Part shown: in pieces, positions 23,873 to 36,400 of the stretch
Layout of the letters: each line of letters begins with the position of its first letter
How positions within the stretch are numbered: the stretch's first letter is position 1
DNA from: Lingula anatina
Lineage: Eukaryota; Brachiopoda; Lingulata; Lingulida; Lingulidae
NCBI RefSeq assembly: GCF_001039355.2
Contig: NW_019773704.1
Location: forward strand, 7,704-58,738
DNA length: 51,035 bases
Direction: 5' to 3'
Made by a program: the position numbers and the translations under genes
The notes under the pieces: model-generated
Told to the model about the DNA's origin: nothing
The model's database searches: none
The model's input: the letters and a program-made list of their open reading frames with translations, nothing else

Positions 23873-26800
23873 ATGTCCACAGCGGTCCACATGCTCAAGA
23901 CTGTGATTCGCCTTCTTATAATCATCAATGTAAAAGGTAAAGCTGGTGATGTTTTTCATTTACAGTGACGTTTACATGTTTTTCATTTACATGTAGTATA
24001 TGTGATGATAGTTGACGGTTAAAAAGATTAGTCGACAGCTGTTATCGAAATACTTGTACACTGCCGATTCCACAACTGGGGGGGGGGGGGGGAGGTGGGG
24101 GGAGGGGCAAAATAATTATAATTAAAACATTAGTCGAGGACAATATACTTGTAATAAGTTGGGCACTGCCTCCCCCTCCCTCCCCTGGATCCATTGTTGA
24201 TTTACAAACATACATCATTTGAAGGTATTTTTTATATTTCAAAATGGAACTGCCCTGTTCCAGGCAGTCATTTCTGCGGATCAACTATCAGCTGGAAGCC
24301 ATCCCCTCTGAACCCTAGACAGGTAATAGACTTGAATATTTTACAAAAGAGCTTTTTTTTTCTTCCAACGTCACTTTTTCAGGATCCTCAGGTATAAAAA
24401 CCCTTGAAACTCATCGTATTAGGTACCAGAGAGGACAGTTGAGACGAGTCTCTAGTAATCTCTTACAATAGGAGTGGATTTTAAATGTTGAAAATTTCCT
24501 GTTTTCGAGCAAGACGTTCCTCAAAACAGTATATTTCTTCGCCCACTGCCCTCATATTCACATATTGACCCTCTTCCAGGGCCCCCGAGTTTCTTTTCTC
24601 ACTAAATATTCACATATATTTTATCTGGCTTTGTGTGCACTGTTCTTCAGCACCCTGATGGCCTCTGAAAAGAAAGCACATATTATATGTGTATTGAGTG
24701 TGCAGAGATCCACTTCAGCCGAATAAAGAATCAATGGGAGGTGGGCTATGGAGCAAAATATTACCCCCCCCCCCCCCCCCCCCCCCCCCGTGGTGCCTGT
24801 TATTACGTACATGGCATACACTGTATGGTCTGGTATTATGCTACATGTATTTACAGCGCGCTAACAAACATAAGGTATTACACCCTGATGTGTTTTGACA
24901 TTACTACGTGATATTATGTCATTCAATAACATAGTTAACCCGTACGTTGTGCTAACAAGAAAACAAGCGATATGCGTGTACATGTAATACCAAGTTGCCT
25001 TTACTCGGTCTTTTTATTTCACTCTGGAGAGGGGAGACCAGGTACTCGTACTGCACATGGGGACGTGCCCTCCCCCAACAAACACACCACCTACCTAGAC
25101 ACGCAAAAAATGTTCCCAGCCAGAATTGTAGAGTGAATCATTTTTTTTTTTTTTGTATAACCATGCATCGACTTACGCTACTCGCTTATCTCTTTGATTC
25201 TCCACTGGACTGCTAGATATATCCTTAAGTCTCGTGAGTGGGTAAGGAAATAACATGCAGACAAGCCAGTGCGGTACGACAAGGAATAAAAAGCCGAAGA
25301 ATTAATTGTTAGTGCGCCAAGTCACATGACCCTGTGGTCACTCTTAGTTATGTGAACAGTAATCAGTCACGTGGTTTTGGGTGTGCATGGTATAGAAATC
25401 TCGAGAGAATTTAGTAGACAAGTAGCAAGCATACCAGTCGGTCACCTGTGTTTTGAACCGTAGATAGCATATAATGTGAGTAATTGTAAAATGTATTTTT
25501 TTACTTTAACGCATATATTGTAGTTTGTTTCTATGAGTTGATTATTTATCGCAAACTTACGTAATTTTTTCTTTTTTTTAGATTTGTACAAAAGCCCAAC
25601 GTACACAAAGAACAAACGTGCCACGGTGTCCATTGTGCTAACGAAAATGTTACATATTGTGCTATCTATACGTCAATAAAGGATTCAGTCATTTTATGGT
25701 TAATATGTCGTCTACAATATTAATCTTCTGCAAAACGGTACGCTTTCACGGTGTATGGCTGAAATTTTTGCATTGTATTTTCTACGTCGACATTATGCCT
25801 GGAATGCAGAGTTTCACCCTATCGCTCGAACTTAACCCTACCCCACTCGCCTTCTAGCAAGTTTTCTGGTCTCTGTGACGTCACACAGTGACTTTACGCT
25901 CGTTTTAGGCTATCTCGGATGCTTAACGTATAATTTACAATGTGTGTACCTTGCACTTTCTTTTACCAGCTGACAATTAATTATTCTAGGTTCTTTTCCA
26001 ATGGCAATCCGCCTGGACTTTCGGACAGGGTCCCTGTGGGGGCGGCTGTTCCGTTGAAAAGATTGGCAAGAGCGGGACATCCAGTCAGGGAATGTGGCAA
26101 TGTCTGAAGGGATGCTCCTCCCTCATCAATATAGTACCAGACTCGTATATTGTAACGGACGTCAGCTCCAGTGAGGGATGGGAACAAGGGGCCAATAGTT
26201 TTAGCTATACTTTTCCTGCTCAGGGAAATTACATTATAGGGTATGTACATGTATAGGGGTTTTCTGCATATACTATGTTGAACGTTATAAACGTAACGAC
26301 AGTGCCGTGTTGTATAGTTATAAGTACAAATCGGCGAGTACAAGAGACGTGATAAAGGATTACATCGTATCATCTTTTACATTCTGGGTCTCAAATTGTC
26401 AATAGCATGACAAAACTAAACATATTGTATTAAATAAGACGATCAGCATAACAGCACATATCTTCTCTAACACAATGTCACAGTTTCACAGGCGGTAACT
26501 GGCGGAGTTTATCATATGGTGGAGGTAATGACATCTGGCGGATACAGACTGAAGTTAAGCTAGGTACCCGCAGTGACACAGGGCGACCAAATAACAGCCC
26601 TGTTATTGCAAGCAAAGGTATATATAGGTAAGGGGGTTAAATTATTGCGAGATTTCAGATCCTAAATCAAACCCTTAGGCAAATAGGATGATGTCTAGCC
26701 ATGCATTATTATGACTGGCGTGACGTGGACTGTTAAACAATGAAATAAATGAATCAAGCACAAGTGTATGCCTGTTGGTCGTAGTGGAGTTTTATAGTTT

Positions 26801-29800
26801 TCATTCGTGTTTACCTATATTACTATTCAAGAAACCAAACATTTTCTAGGGCTAATTATGGGAGCAGATTTGTCCTGGAACTGGGAGTAGCAGACCCAGA
26901 TGGCGATCACGTGAGATGCAGATGGGCCGAGGGAGCAGATGAATGTGCCAGCGTTTGTCGTCTTCTTCCTAACGCTAGACTGGACGAGGTGCTTTTATGT
27001 TTCTTCAGGCTTATCACATTGTTTTTGGCCGAATATTTCACCTTGTAAGGACGCCTTCCATTGCATGTATATACTTGCCTTTCTTTTTAATTTTGCTTCT
27101 ATCTTTTAGGCATCTGTATTATTTTTTTTCTTTTTATAAGAAATCTTTTATGTACAAACTGCAAATAAAATACGCCTATTTTCCATAGGAGCGCTGTATT
27201 CTAACTATACCGCAGGTCATTCGTCGTCTGAGATACTACGAGTTTGGCTGGTACGCGGTTGCCCTAACCGTGGAAGATTTTCCTCGTCATAACATCACCC
27301 AAGGTGGGACGATCAAAACAGTAAACGACCCACTTAGCGCTGTTCCCCTACAGGTACGTGGATGAATGTGGTTGATACGTTTTCAATGCACTTAACAGAT
27401 CGTCCTGAGACACTTAATTGTGTTACATTGTTTTATAGTTATAGAAATTGGAATTTGCATAATTTTCTGTAACAATTTTGATAAAAAAATTAGACCATCA
27501 TGAAAGGTTTTATCACAATTTATGCAATGAAAAATTTCCGAGATAGACACATTTCACTGTTTTTCATCATCTTTTTTCAGTTTCTCATCCAAACACCGCC
27601 CATTGCATACGGTGCCACCCCACCCAGGATAACCCAGTGCGGACAAACTACAGACGGCGCCACTGTGTCTATACCGCCAGGGGGCACCTTCAGAGGTCGT
27701 GTACATGCCATACCAGGACAGGCAGCAGCACCGTAAGGAGACATACAACAATGTCCATTAATAGCAGCTGGTATTGAATATGTTCAATGAAGATAATGTA
27801 GTATTGCGTTTCAAATTTTCGGATAAAGAAATCACAGGGTAGTTCGATAGCTTATTAATTTTCACCGAATCAGTCAGTGTTCGAAGGTTGAGAAGCGCCT
27901 ACTATTGGCCAGATAAACGAATAGACGCAGTGTTTTGGCCTGTTAGATCAACAAGTATTTTAAGTTGGTCAGTGGAAAAAAATGTACATTTCAGCAGTAT
28001 CAAAAGACACGAGAGTTGAGTAGACCGATCTTGACACTTTTACTCCGGGCTATCTGATTTAGATTAGATCACCATAAAGGACAGTTTAGTCTTTGCGTTT
28101 TCCAACGTTTCTAGAGCACCGTGTCTATTAGTTGAAATAGCAGTTAGTGAAAGATCAGAAGTACTACGTTTAGCTCACAAACCAGACGATCTGTAAAGTC
28201 GCATACCAAAAAGTCTGTCTAAAAAAACTTGAACGTAAACGTGCATATTTATAAATGAGTTTTTTCAGAATAAATGCCATACACGTCGTGTCTCCTGCCG
28301 GAACGAGGAAAAGCGTTCTTCGGGACGACAGCACTGGGATACCGGGTTCCAAGTACGTCGATATAGAATGGACGCCAGGTCCGGACCAAGTCGGAGAGAG
28401 CGTACTGTGTTGTGAGGCCGTAGACGAGAGAACGTATGTACTAAGTATGGTCACTAGGATGTTTATTTATATTTGACTCAAAAAATACCGGTAACGGATT
28501 TTCTACGATTTCTCAATAATGATATTGTAGTTGTAACNCCCGTGTCCAGTGATCCCAATGATTTGGAAGCGTTGACCCCAAACCACTTGTTATTGTTACG
28601 TTCTGGGTCTGTGCTCCCACCAGGTGATTTTGACAAGACAGACACATATAGCAAACGCAGATGGAGGCAGGTTCAGTATTTGGCAAACATTTTCTGGTGC
28701 AGGTGGATAAAAGAATACTTACCTACCTTGCAAAGTCGTCAAAAGTGGTTGGAGCCAAAGCGAAATTTGAATATTGGTGATATTGTGTTAGTGATTGATG
28801 AAGATGTTCCTAGAAATGTGTGGCCAATTGCTAGAGTGATAAATACTTACCCAGGAAAGGATGGACTTGTTCGCACAGTTCAAATTAAGACTAGGAATTC
28901 TATATTGATGCGACCAATACATAAACTGTGCTTGTTAGAGGAAGCGCAATAAATGAACAATCATTATAGTGTAAAACTGTAATTTTAAGGGGAATCCCCG
29001 TCAAGGAGCCATCAGTTGACTTGAGTGAACTTTTCATGTTTAGACTGGTGCATTGTATAAACACTGGACTGGATTAATTTCAGTGTTATGGACTGTTAAA
29101 TGTATAGAATCTTTAAAATTAAGACTTTTTCACATTTTGTTTAAAAAGAAAGGGTTTGTTGTCATGTGAATGGCAGGTTGACATATGTGTGAGAGAGATA
29201 GATATGCTTACAATGTTGGTTTATGTCATGTTCAGTAATTGCTCATAAACTTTGATGCATAATGCTTATATACATATGATAATGGTTATTGAGATTTAAA
29301 ATTGTTTAATAAAGAAGGTAAAGTTAAGTTCACAAAATTGTTTTGATATATGTATGTATGTTGTATGGTAATGGATGTTAAATTTTGGATTGGTGTTATA
29401 GTTTTAATATTAAATGATAGTTTAAGTAAATTGTGGGATTCACAATTTAAGGGAGCCATGTAACTGACAAGTAGCTATTTTTAGTAGTGTCTTGACCTTA
29501 ATTGTAGTATCGGTGTTGATAGTATTTAGTTTTTGCCGGCACGTGTTTGTTAGACAAGTCAGATTCTCGCAACGAGTTTCACGTTGATTCAGATGAAAGT
29601 TGTTACCAGTTGTTTCCAGTTGAAAGTTGATGAAAGTTGATGTAAGTTGACATAAGTTGATGTTAGACAATAAACAGTACCATTTGTTACCAGTTGATGT
29701 TATATATCGTTGACAATTGAATAAAATTGGACTGACACCCGCAACAGTAGTATTAAATAATGATATGATCATGTCACTAAAAAGTTGAACTTGGGTTTAA

Positions 29801-31823
29801 ATAATGTTTAAACTTGGTTCAATGTCAGAAAGTTCCTTTTATAGGATGCCCAGTCAATATGAATGCATCGAGTTGAGAGCAAATGGTAAGAGTTTTACAG
29901 ATGCCCCTAGTTCCCTAGCAACGAGTACCTTAAAATCTGTCCTTCAGAATACGTTATGCCAATGTTCTAAATCTCAACGTTTTGATTCATGTATTTTTAC
30001 CTTCTTCAACAGATAGGCTTTCAATACAACTCCTTTTCATATTTTCGAGGTGCTGACTACCAGTGCGTCTGCTTATTTTTAAAATTTACTGCGGCTTAAA
30101 GAGGAATAGATAAATAAAGTTCAACCTTGTTTTCAGATATTGACGAATGTTCCAGCAACCCATGTTGGAATGGTGGTAACTGTAGCAATATGTATCTCGG
30201 GTATACCTGCACGTGTTTGGTGGGCTTTACCGGCGTCAACTGCGAGATAAGTATGCCATCTCTGGTCGCTTTCACGATAGCTTTCAAAACTACCTTCCGA
30301 GAGTAAATCTTGGTCCTGTCCTGTACCTTCAATTAATCCGTCCACGAATACAAAATGGATTACGAAATGTATGATTCGATGTATGCTAGAGTATTCTTCC
30401 TTCAGTAAAACTTTTTTTTATTAATTTGCCTATAGGTGCCAGGGCCGTAGCCTGAGCAAAATGCCAGGGGGGGCAATAAGCGGACACGAAGGGGCAAAGG
30501 CCCCGAGGGGGGNCGAGATAGGTATGCCATCTCTGGTCGCCTTCACGATAGCTTTCAAAACTACCTTCCGAGAGTAAATCTTGGTCCTGTCCTGTACCTT
30601 CAATTAATCCGTCCACGAATACAAAATGGATTACGAAATGTATGATTCGATGTATGCTAGAGTATTCTTCCTTCAGTAAAACTTTTTTTTATTAATTTGC
30701 CTATGGGTGCCCTCAGTCTAATATTTAGGTGATTTGACATGTGACTTCTTTCTACACTTTAAATGGTTTGCAGTACAGTAAAAATACTAGGGCAAAACTT
30801 ATGGTGAACGCAGAGATGCGACCAGCCATTTTGCTCACCCTTTTTTTTTACATATCTTTACAAATTTCCCCCTATGACAATAATAAGTGGTTATGTTTTC
30901 TAACAATTAGAATGGTGTGGTACATCACCGTGTGTGAAGAATATTACAGACATCAGACCATCGGCAGACAAGAATTCCACGTATCACAGAACACAGACAA
31001 AAAATTCTGATATATGTAAGCTGGATAGATACTCAATTTTTTAGATTAAGAAACTAGCAAACAATACTTAAAAGTTAGCGCGCGAAATGTCATTGATAAA
31101 TGGCCATAAACCTAACTATTGAACATTGTACAAATTGTTTCATTTCTAGTGCCAAAGCATGTGAATAATTCAAGAATTGTGGTTAAGGGTCGTTTCAGCA
31201 CAACGAAAGAATGCACTATAATTATTATTTTACTTATTATAACAGTGCATGTATATTTCAATACGCGTCCGACATGTAGAATGATTTGTTTATAACGTTC
31301 GTTTTCAGTGTACAACGAGACCGGCAAACCCACGCCCTCATCAGATAAGGAACTAGGCTGGCTGAGCTTACTGTTACTTTTACTTGTTCCAGCTTGCATT
31401 TGGTGCATTGTAAGTGGGAAACGCGGGTACGTTTTGGAAATCTTTGTCTTGTGATAAAAAGCAAATTCACTTCACTTTTTAAAAATTCACTTGAATTTTT
31501 TTTTCGTTAATTACCATTGGTCTTATGATTTAGCGATATTCATGCCCTCTGGAAAGCTGCTTACTCGAAGTGGAGTATTAAAATGTATACGGAATGAAAA
31601 AAAAAGAATGTATGTGCCCATTTTGATAATCCTAAGAATAGGTTTACATGGCAGTGCCACTATTAAACTGATAGACATACTCCACGAAGAAGTTTAGATC
31701 CGTTATACGATATATACTTTTTTCAGACGTCGGAAACTTGCACCGTTCAATTCATATAAGGCACATCAAAATTCCGCACAAGAGACAGGCAGGGAAGAAG
31801 TTGAGCTAGCTCTCAATGATTGA
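23873..31823 (+). CDS. Gene C: single-EGF type I membrane protein of the clustered family (about 502 aa)
   Basis: Twelve exons: 23873-23936 (signal peptide), 24264-24322, 25990-26240, 26484-26627, 26850-26988, 27189-27353, 27581-27732, 28269-28433, 29845-29885, 30137-30250, 31309-31426 and 31727-31823. They sum to 1509 nt with all phases matching and stop TGA. The ectodomain (22-393) has [62 protein letters not shown] and CCEAVDER. There is one EGF (394-431; [15 protein letters not shown]). The membrane segment is near 447-466 ([14 protein letters not shown]), followed by a basic then acidic tail. Unlike A and D the membrane segment lacks the glycine pattern. A BEL/Pao copy sits in intron 8. 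The 3' end of the EGF exon is repeated after the N at 30513, probably from the other haplotype. Ligand unknown; recognition or adhesion is inferred. Confidence 0.82.
24079..24113. repeat. G-rich simple tract
   Basis: Near-pure G run in intron 1 of gene C. It produces spurious glycine- or proline-rich frames. A comparable C run lies at about 24764-24789 in intron 2 of the same gene. The rest of intron 2 (24323-25989) holds nothing I can identify. Confidence 0.85.
28539..28952 (+). pseudogene. C-terminal polyprotein fragment of a BEL/Pao retrotransposon (DUF5641-like)
   Basis: The open frame running to TAA at 28950-28952 contains [15 protein letters not shown], then [26 protein letters not shown] and WPIARV. 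This is the usual arrangement of the region after the integrase in BEL/Pao polyproteins (DUF5641 type, LTPNHLL and RRWR-Q signatures). The N-terminal side is cut by the N. There is no stop inside, so the copy may be recent. Confidence 0.8.
29459..29746 (+). repeat. 3' LTR of the BEL/Pao element
   Basis: A 288-bp TG...CA repeat preceded by a purine tract and followed by the target duplication. It contains short degenerate GTTGA-based repeats (about 29620-29665) and AATAAA-like signals near 29669 and 29720. The 5' partner is represented only by its first six bases before the N at 28538. Confidence 0.7.
30243..30711. repeat. 198-bp near-identical duplication across an N (probable two haplotypes joined)
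   Basis: 30243-30440 and 30514-30711 are almost the same sequence, both starting inside the end of the gene C EGF exon. The first copy is interrupted at its right end by a MITE (30440-30512). The second runs through the same point (GGGTGCC|CTCAG) without it. One informative difference is GAGATAA|GT versus GAGATAG|GT at the splice donor, so the two versions would give Met or Val at the next junction codon. Confidence 0.75.
30440..30512. mobile_element. Left end of MITE with GGGCCGTAGCCT terminus, cut by N
   Basis: Begins CAGGGCCGTAGCCTGAGCAA and matches the first 70 or so bases of the complete element at 50018-50424. It stops at the N at 30513. The right end is not assembled. Confidence 0.8.
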
Positions 31824-33490
31824 AATATATGTGGATGGATGCTGAGAGTGTGGGTAATAACGACCACATTTGGAACATGCCAAACTAGCAAGAACAATAT
31901 GGCTGTAGGAATACTGGAGCTCTGACTAAATTCTGTCGCAGTTCCAGCGATATGACATTTTCATTTAGTCATGGTACAACTTTAATTTTCAAAGCAATGT
32001 CTATTTGTTATAATGTTTAAAACATTTACAATAAGTTCGGTGTACATTTAATTTCCAGATATGAAATAAGTTTTGGATTTAATTTGATATGAAGACGGTT
32101 AATGTTATGTAATCTGGTAAATTTTGTGTTTTTATGATATTTGCATATTGACTTCAACACGAAAACTTATTATTTATACTGCAAATATGCTGCTGACAAA
32201 GTTAGGCATTAAGTCGTCGTGCACGTTTCAAATGACAGCAATCGCGCCTTATATCTTAGCTACCGGAGATAAATAACCGCTTAATGTCAAATCATTTGTA
32301 TCACTTAATCCTAAAGTTTACTGTAACTGGTGCTTGTGATAACAGCCTGACAGGGTACACATTGCTGTAAACACATACAGCTTAGCTTGGTATACATGTA
32401 CATCGACTTCATTACACGTTTGAAGTGCACTTGGGGTATAAAGCTTTTCGAACAACCCTTATATTATAATAAGCGCAAACACACACACACGCACGTGCAC
32501 ATAATTACAGACAAGAGCGAAAGAAGTTTATTTTATATCACTGTCATGTATTTTAGTGTTTTTTTCCCCATTTCCTATTATATCCTTTTCAATTCATTTA
32601 TTCAACTCCACACGAACAAATACCTTATTCGGAATAACACATCAAAATAAAGGTGATGATCCAACTGCATTTCTGCTTTTATATTCTGTGTATCCACCTA
32701 AAATTCCTAGTCAAAGGTATGCGAGCGTCTTAAATCCGCTGTCAAAACGTAACGTGATAGGCTAACAGTGAGCATTATCGGCCGATTTAAGCCTCTGTCA
32801 CCAACTTGTGATCGTCTTCGCAAATACTTTCACGTAATGGTCAGATTCCTTTATCTTGAAGTCTCTTTCAACGCCCATTCGTCCACGATATTTGTTCCCA
32901 CGAATAGAGGAGATTGATTAGTTTTGCGGACATATAATTAATGTCAAAACATTTTGACGGCGAAACTGTCTTGTTGAGACCTTCATCGCCGTTTATTTTA
33001 GTTTTACAAAGCCATGGAAAGGAAGATAAATTTGTTTTATTCATTTCCTTGAGGTAACTGCAAGGTAAGGATATTGTTTTTTTTGTTTTTTTTTTCATAT
33101 AAAATGATGCCAATTTAAGGACCCTTTCTTTAAAGTTTTATAGTTATTTATTCATAGTTTGACAAAGTTACATGTAAGTATTCACAGCGACATTCTGTTC
33201 TCAAACTTAATCAGGAACAAAAATTTTGGCTGTCATGCTCTGGAGGAAAACACTTAACGTATAGTCACACAAAGACCAAAGAAAAGCATACGGTAAATCA
33301 TGTCGGTTTGTATTGATATTGGCCAAAATGTAGCTTTAGAAACAGCCGAATTTTGACAAAAACTACCTCTAAAAAGAATTTAGTTGAGTTTAGTGACTTG
33401 TCACTGTGTTGACATATCAGAAAATTGTCGGTTAAGTTTCTTTGGATTATTTTATTTATTTACTCCTTTCGTTTTCTTTTTTACCTTTCA
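31824..33490. other. Intergenic region between genes C and D
   Basis: No gene is visible. An AATAAA at 32646-32651 is a weak candidate end for gene C. A block of about 80 bp near 33095-33165 (CCAATTTAAGG, TTATTTATTCATAGTTT) is repeated in intron 1 of gene D near 33765-33835. Confidence 0.5.
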
Positions 33491-36400
33491 ATGAGCGCAG
33501 GACGTAACGGAATGGAAATGCGCTGGGACGCACACTGTGAAAGATGGGCAATTGTTCCCTTTTCTTTTGTGATTAAGACCTTTATCATCTTCATACTAGT
33601 CGATTTCACGCAAGGTGAGTTGCCACCGGCAGGACTTAAAGTTTTCCTTATGTGAATAGCATTAACGATAAGTGCACCTCTTTAATAATAATAATGTCAA
33701 AATATTTTACTTCATACTTATTGCAAACTGTGATGATAAAGTGTGATATTCGTTTTTTATATGTAAATTGATACCAATTTATGGACGCTTTCTTTTTAGT
33801 TCTTTAAAGTTTTGTAGTTATTTATTCATAGTTTCCCTGGTCCTTAAAGGTTTCATTCTTTACCTTTGATCATGGTTTATTTCCACCAAATTATTCATCT
33901 TTGCTGACAAAAAAAATCGTTTCAAATCAAACCTAGCGGCCCACTTCTGTGGATCTACCATTAGTTGGAAAACCTCTCCCACAGACGTCACCACGGTGAG
34001 CTCTTTTTTTTTTTTTTTTTTTTTTTGTATTCTATTTATTTATTTATTTATTAAATTTTTTAATGACAGAAAATAATGTATACGAGCGGTAGAAGAAGCT
34101 GATTAGAATATTCCAAATGAAAAATGTACGAAAATAAAAACGATAAACGTAGTAACGTGTCTCTGATTCGCTCTAGTAGAGTAAGTATCTCGTAACTTAC
34201 TGAAAAACCCATTCTCTTTGTTGAAGTAAACGGTAATTTATAAATATAATTACGTAACAGGTAGACTTCCAGTGGCAATCAACATGGACATTTGGCAGAG
34301 GACCGTGTGGTTCGTCTTGTAGCGCCGCCAGCATAGGTCGCAATGGCACGGTACCCAGCGGGAGTTGGCAGTGTCTAGATGGGTGTGGTAGCAGTCCAAC
34401 TACGGTTGCACCTCACAATTACATCGTGACGGAGGTTAATCAGAACGAAGATTGGGAGCAAGGAGAAAATAGGTTTTTGTACACCTTTAAGGACCAAGGA
34501 AAATATGTTGTTGGGTAAGTGGTGGGGTCTTTAATAAGTAATTACCTTCCTGACCAGAATTTACCCTGAATTTCGGAGGGCATCGAAAACTGACGTATCA
34601 GCATGCCTTGCCTCGGGGATCGAACTTTAAAAGCAAACGCAAAATGGAAAATACTGAAAATATGCCAACATTAAGAGAACGCATAATAACATAACTAAGT
34701 TAATGATTCATTAACTTCTTGATAAAGACTCTTAACGTCTCCTAGGTATTGCCTATTCCAGATTTACGGGTAGTTCATGGCGTACACTGAGTTACGGCAC
34801 AGGTAACAAGTGGAGGTTGCAAACAGTCGTCAATTTGGGTAACAGAAGTGACACAAAATTACCCAACAGTAGTCCTGTTATTGTCAGCAAAGGCATATAC
34901 AGGTTGGTACAACTGTTTTCTGCTTACTTTCAGGGTTTTTGTGTGCCATTTATGCATATCTCATCCGAGATTTCAATTTGGCTCACAATTTGAAACAGCC
35001 TGTGCAAAAAAGAAAGAATAATATCAAATATTAGTGTATCCATTGTTGAACGAAACTCAGATGTGGTATGTTGACTGTACCCTAGCTGGGGACACATGTT
35101 CCCTCTTAGCCTCAGAGCACCAAGGATAACATTCCTACACCCAACCTGCTAAATAAGGCACTTCCAACGCCGGTGTTTTAACTATTATAAACTGCGTACG
35201 TTCGAGGATTACGGATCTATAAACGTGCCTCAAAAAGAGTACGGATTGAAGCTCATTATGTACATCTGTATTGGTTTTAATAAAAGTGAAATGTTAAAAA
35301 TCTGAAATTATTTCATCTTATGGCAATCTCATATTTGCCTATAATCTACACAATATTATATATTCTTGCCAATTGTTTTAACTAAGGGCCGATTTCGGAA
35401 GCAAATTCCGCCTGAGACTTCTTGCCACTGATCCGGATGGTGACCGAGCGAGGTGTCGGTGGGCCAAAGGAGCAGACGAGTGTGCCAGCGTCTGCAATAT
35501 ACTGCCAAACGCCACTTTGGATGAGGTTAAGTAACGATTTAATCAAACATACCCGTTTTGGCATTTTCCTTTGCCAAGCATTTTAGTTTACCTTTCATTT
35601 TTCTACAATTACATGACAAACTACCGGTATGTGGAACGTGGTCAATTCTTTTGCTTAGCAGTTTAGTATCTCAGAATTAATGTGGATACTTTTGTTCATA
35701 CCGTATGCATTTTATTAAATAAGTCGCCATATCCTTTGTATTCCAATCATTAATTTTTATTTCAGTTGCACGCACATTTGCACAAGAGATCCAAAGATTA
35801 CCACTGGGTTGACACTCAATATTGGGCCAGTTGAAATATTTTTGTTATATTTACTTTATTATTTATATTTATTTATTTGTATGCCTAATTATCCTCTAGA
35901 GCACCTGTACACTGGAGATTCCCAAGATCTCCAATAACAGCGGCTATGTCGTCAACGGTTGGTACGCTGTGGCCCTCACCATTGAAGATTTTCCCCTTCA
36001 GAATATCACACAAGGTGGCGTGGTGAAAAGTACCCAAGACGCGCTGAGTTCAATACCGTTGCAGGTAAAATGAACCCATTACGGTATGACTAATATCGAC
36101 TATTATCCATTATTTCAAGTAAATGTGATAGGCGAACGTTAAGGTCTACTTTGTATTTTCTTGCCTGTTATTGTGAAAATAAGCCAAGCTTAATTAACTA
36201 TGTACAAGTGGCCCTACCCAAAATGACCGACCACGACGGACATTAACAGCGCGGGAGGTAAAAATATCCGACTACCACCCCTTCCCCAAACCCTACCCAA
36301 GCAACAGTAATTCGTTTTCATAAACCACGTGCAGCAGGTGGAGATAAATGTGAGAAAAATAATAATAAGAATCCAAATTCTACTTCTTCTAGTTCCTCCT

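Larger units (their letters stand above)
28527..29751 (+). mobile_element. BEL/Pao-type LTR retrotransposon, collapsed at an N, with 5-bp target duplication
   Basis: GTAGT at 28527-28531 is followed by TGTAAC (28532-28537), which is identical to the start of the 3' LTR, then a single N. After the N come the end of the polyprotein (28539-28952), non-coding sequence, a purine-rich tract (AAGGGAGCC) and a 3' LTR at 29459-29746 that begins TG and ends ACACCCGCAACA. GTAGT follows again at 29747-29751. The 5-bp duplication and the DUF5641-like C terminus fit BEL/Pao. Most of the 5' LTR, gag and pol is missing from the assembly rather than necessarily from the genome. The insertion lies in intron 8 of gene C, in sense orientation. 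Confidence 0.8.

Noticed and set aside
24042-24911. Pro- and Gly-rich open frames
   Set aside because: Created by the G and C homopolymer tracts in introns 1 and 2 of gene C.
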